Assembly (NCBI RefSeq): GCF_004127445.1
Contig: NZ_QEXM01000051.1
Coordinates: 296,446-360,445 of the forward strand
DNA: 64,000 nt
Source of the DNA: Streptomyces alfalfae
GTDB lineage: Bacteria > Actinomycetota > Actinomycetes > Streptomycetales > Streptomycetaceae
Reading direction: 5' to 3'
Positions 63,965 through 64,000 of the stretch are shown here, piece by piece. Under the pieces are notes generated by a model, which did no database searches, was not told where the DNA came from, and saw only the letters and a list, made by a program, of their open reading frames with translations. The position numbers and the translations under genes are program-made. Position 1 is the first letter of the stretch; every line of letters begins with the position of its first letter.

Positions 63965-64000
63965 ATCCGCTGCATCACCCCTGACACGCCGAAGGGGCGG

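Overview
The window is high-GC actinobacterial DNA whose gene content and order match the conserved core of a Streptomyces chromosome. Supporting signs are GTG starts, mycothiol-dependent enzymes, the uvrC-rapZ-yvcK-whiA cluster, an RbpA-family protein, OpcA, CtaA/CtaB haem A synthesis and a complete SUF operon. There is no prophage, IS element, CRISPR array or tRNA that I can see.

Layout. 1-5502: the tail of an unknown gene, a yybP-ykoY-type Mn riboswitch with its TerC transporter, a ChaA-type antiporter, an S66 peptidase, aroQ, a metallo-beta-lactamase-fold hydrolase and a mycothiol-dependent enzyme. 5560-13454: uvrA with a candidate LexA box, a broken enoyl-CoA hydratase remnant, a PfkB kinase, a Tat/lipoprotein Rieske protein, an HTH regulator, and a secreted cysteine protease with a membrane-anchored partner behind a PHO-box-like array. 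13527-18704: uvrC-rapZ-yvcK-whiA, translationally coupled from uvrC to whiA. 18879-21839: a secreted M14 carboxypeptidase. 22029-27823: glycolysis (gap-pgk-tpiA), secG, an RbpA-family gene and pgi.

28401-36399: on the minus strand the pentose phosphate operon tkt-tal-zwf-opcA-pgl, divergent from ctaB across a region with a regular CGCTCA array. 36506-41016: a small conserved protein, an amidohydrolase, ctaA and an ABC-2 exporter. 41106-47820: the suf operon, sufR-sufB-sufD-Rieske-sufC-sufS-sufU-sufT, with a SufR-type operator on the sufR start codon and a strong terminator at the end. 47843-49000: an SMR/TetR pair with an operator and probable leaderless start, then a 71-bp tandem repeat. 49126-53000: dapD, an ECF sigma factor with a putative anti-sigma partner, and dapA. 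53157-57992: small membrane and cell-envelope genes of unknown role, an SGNH hydrolase, an ABM-fold protein and a SRPBCC protein. 58015-64000: a secreted nuclease, a large unknown protein, a PhoX-like phosphatase behind a PHO box, and a small UvrD/PcrA-tudor-like protein.

Most of the window is housekeeping: nucleotide excision repair, central carbon flux, Fe-S assembly, haem A and lysine/diaminopimelate synthesis. The more original material lies in the regulatory DNA (riboswitch, operators, repeat arrays), the secreted protease pair and the unannotated envelope cassette. All site calls are by eye. No alignment, folding or database search was run.
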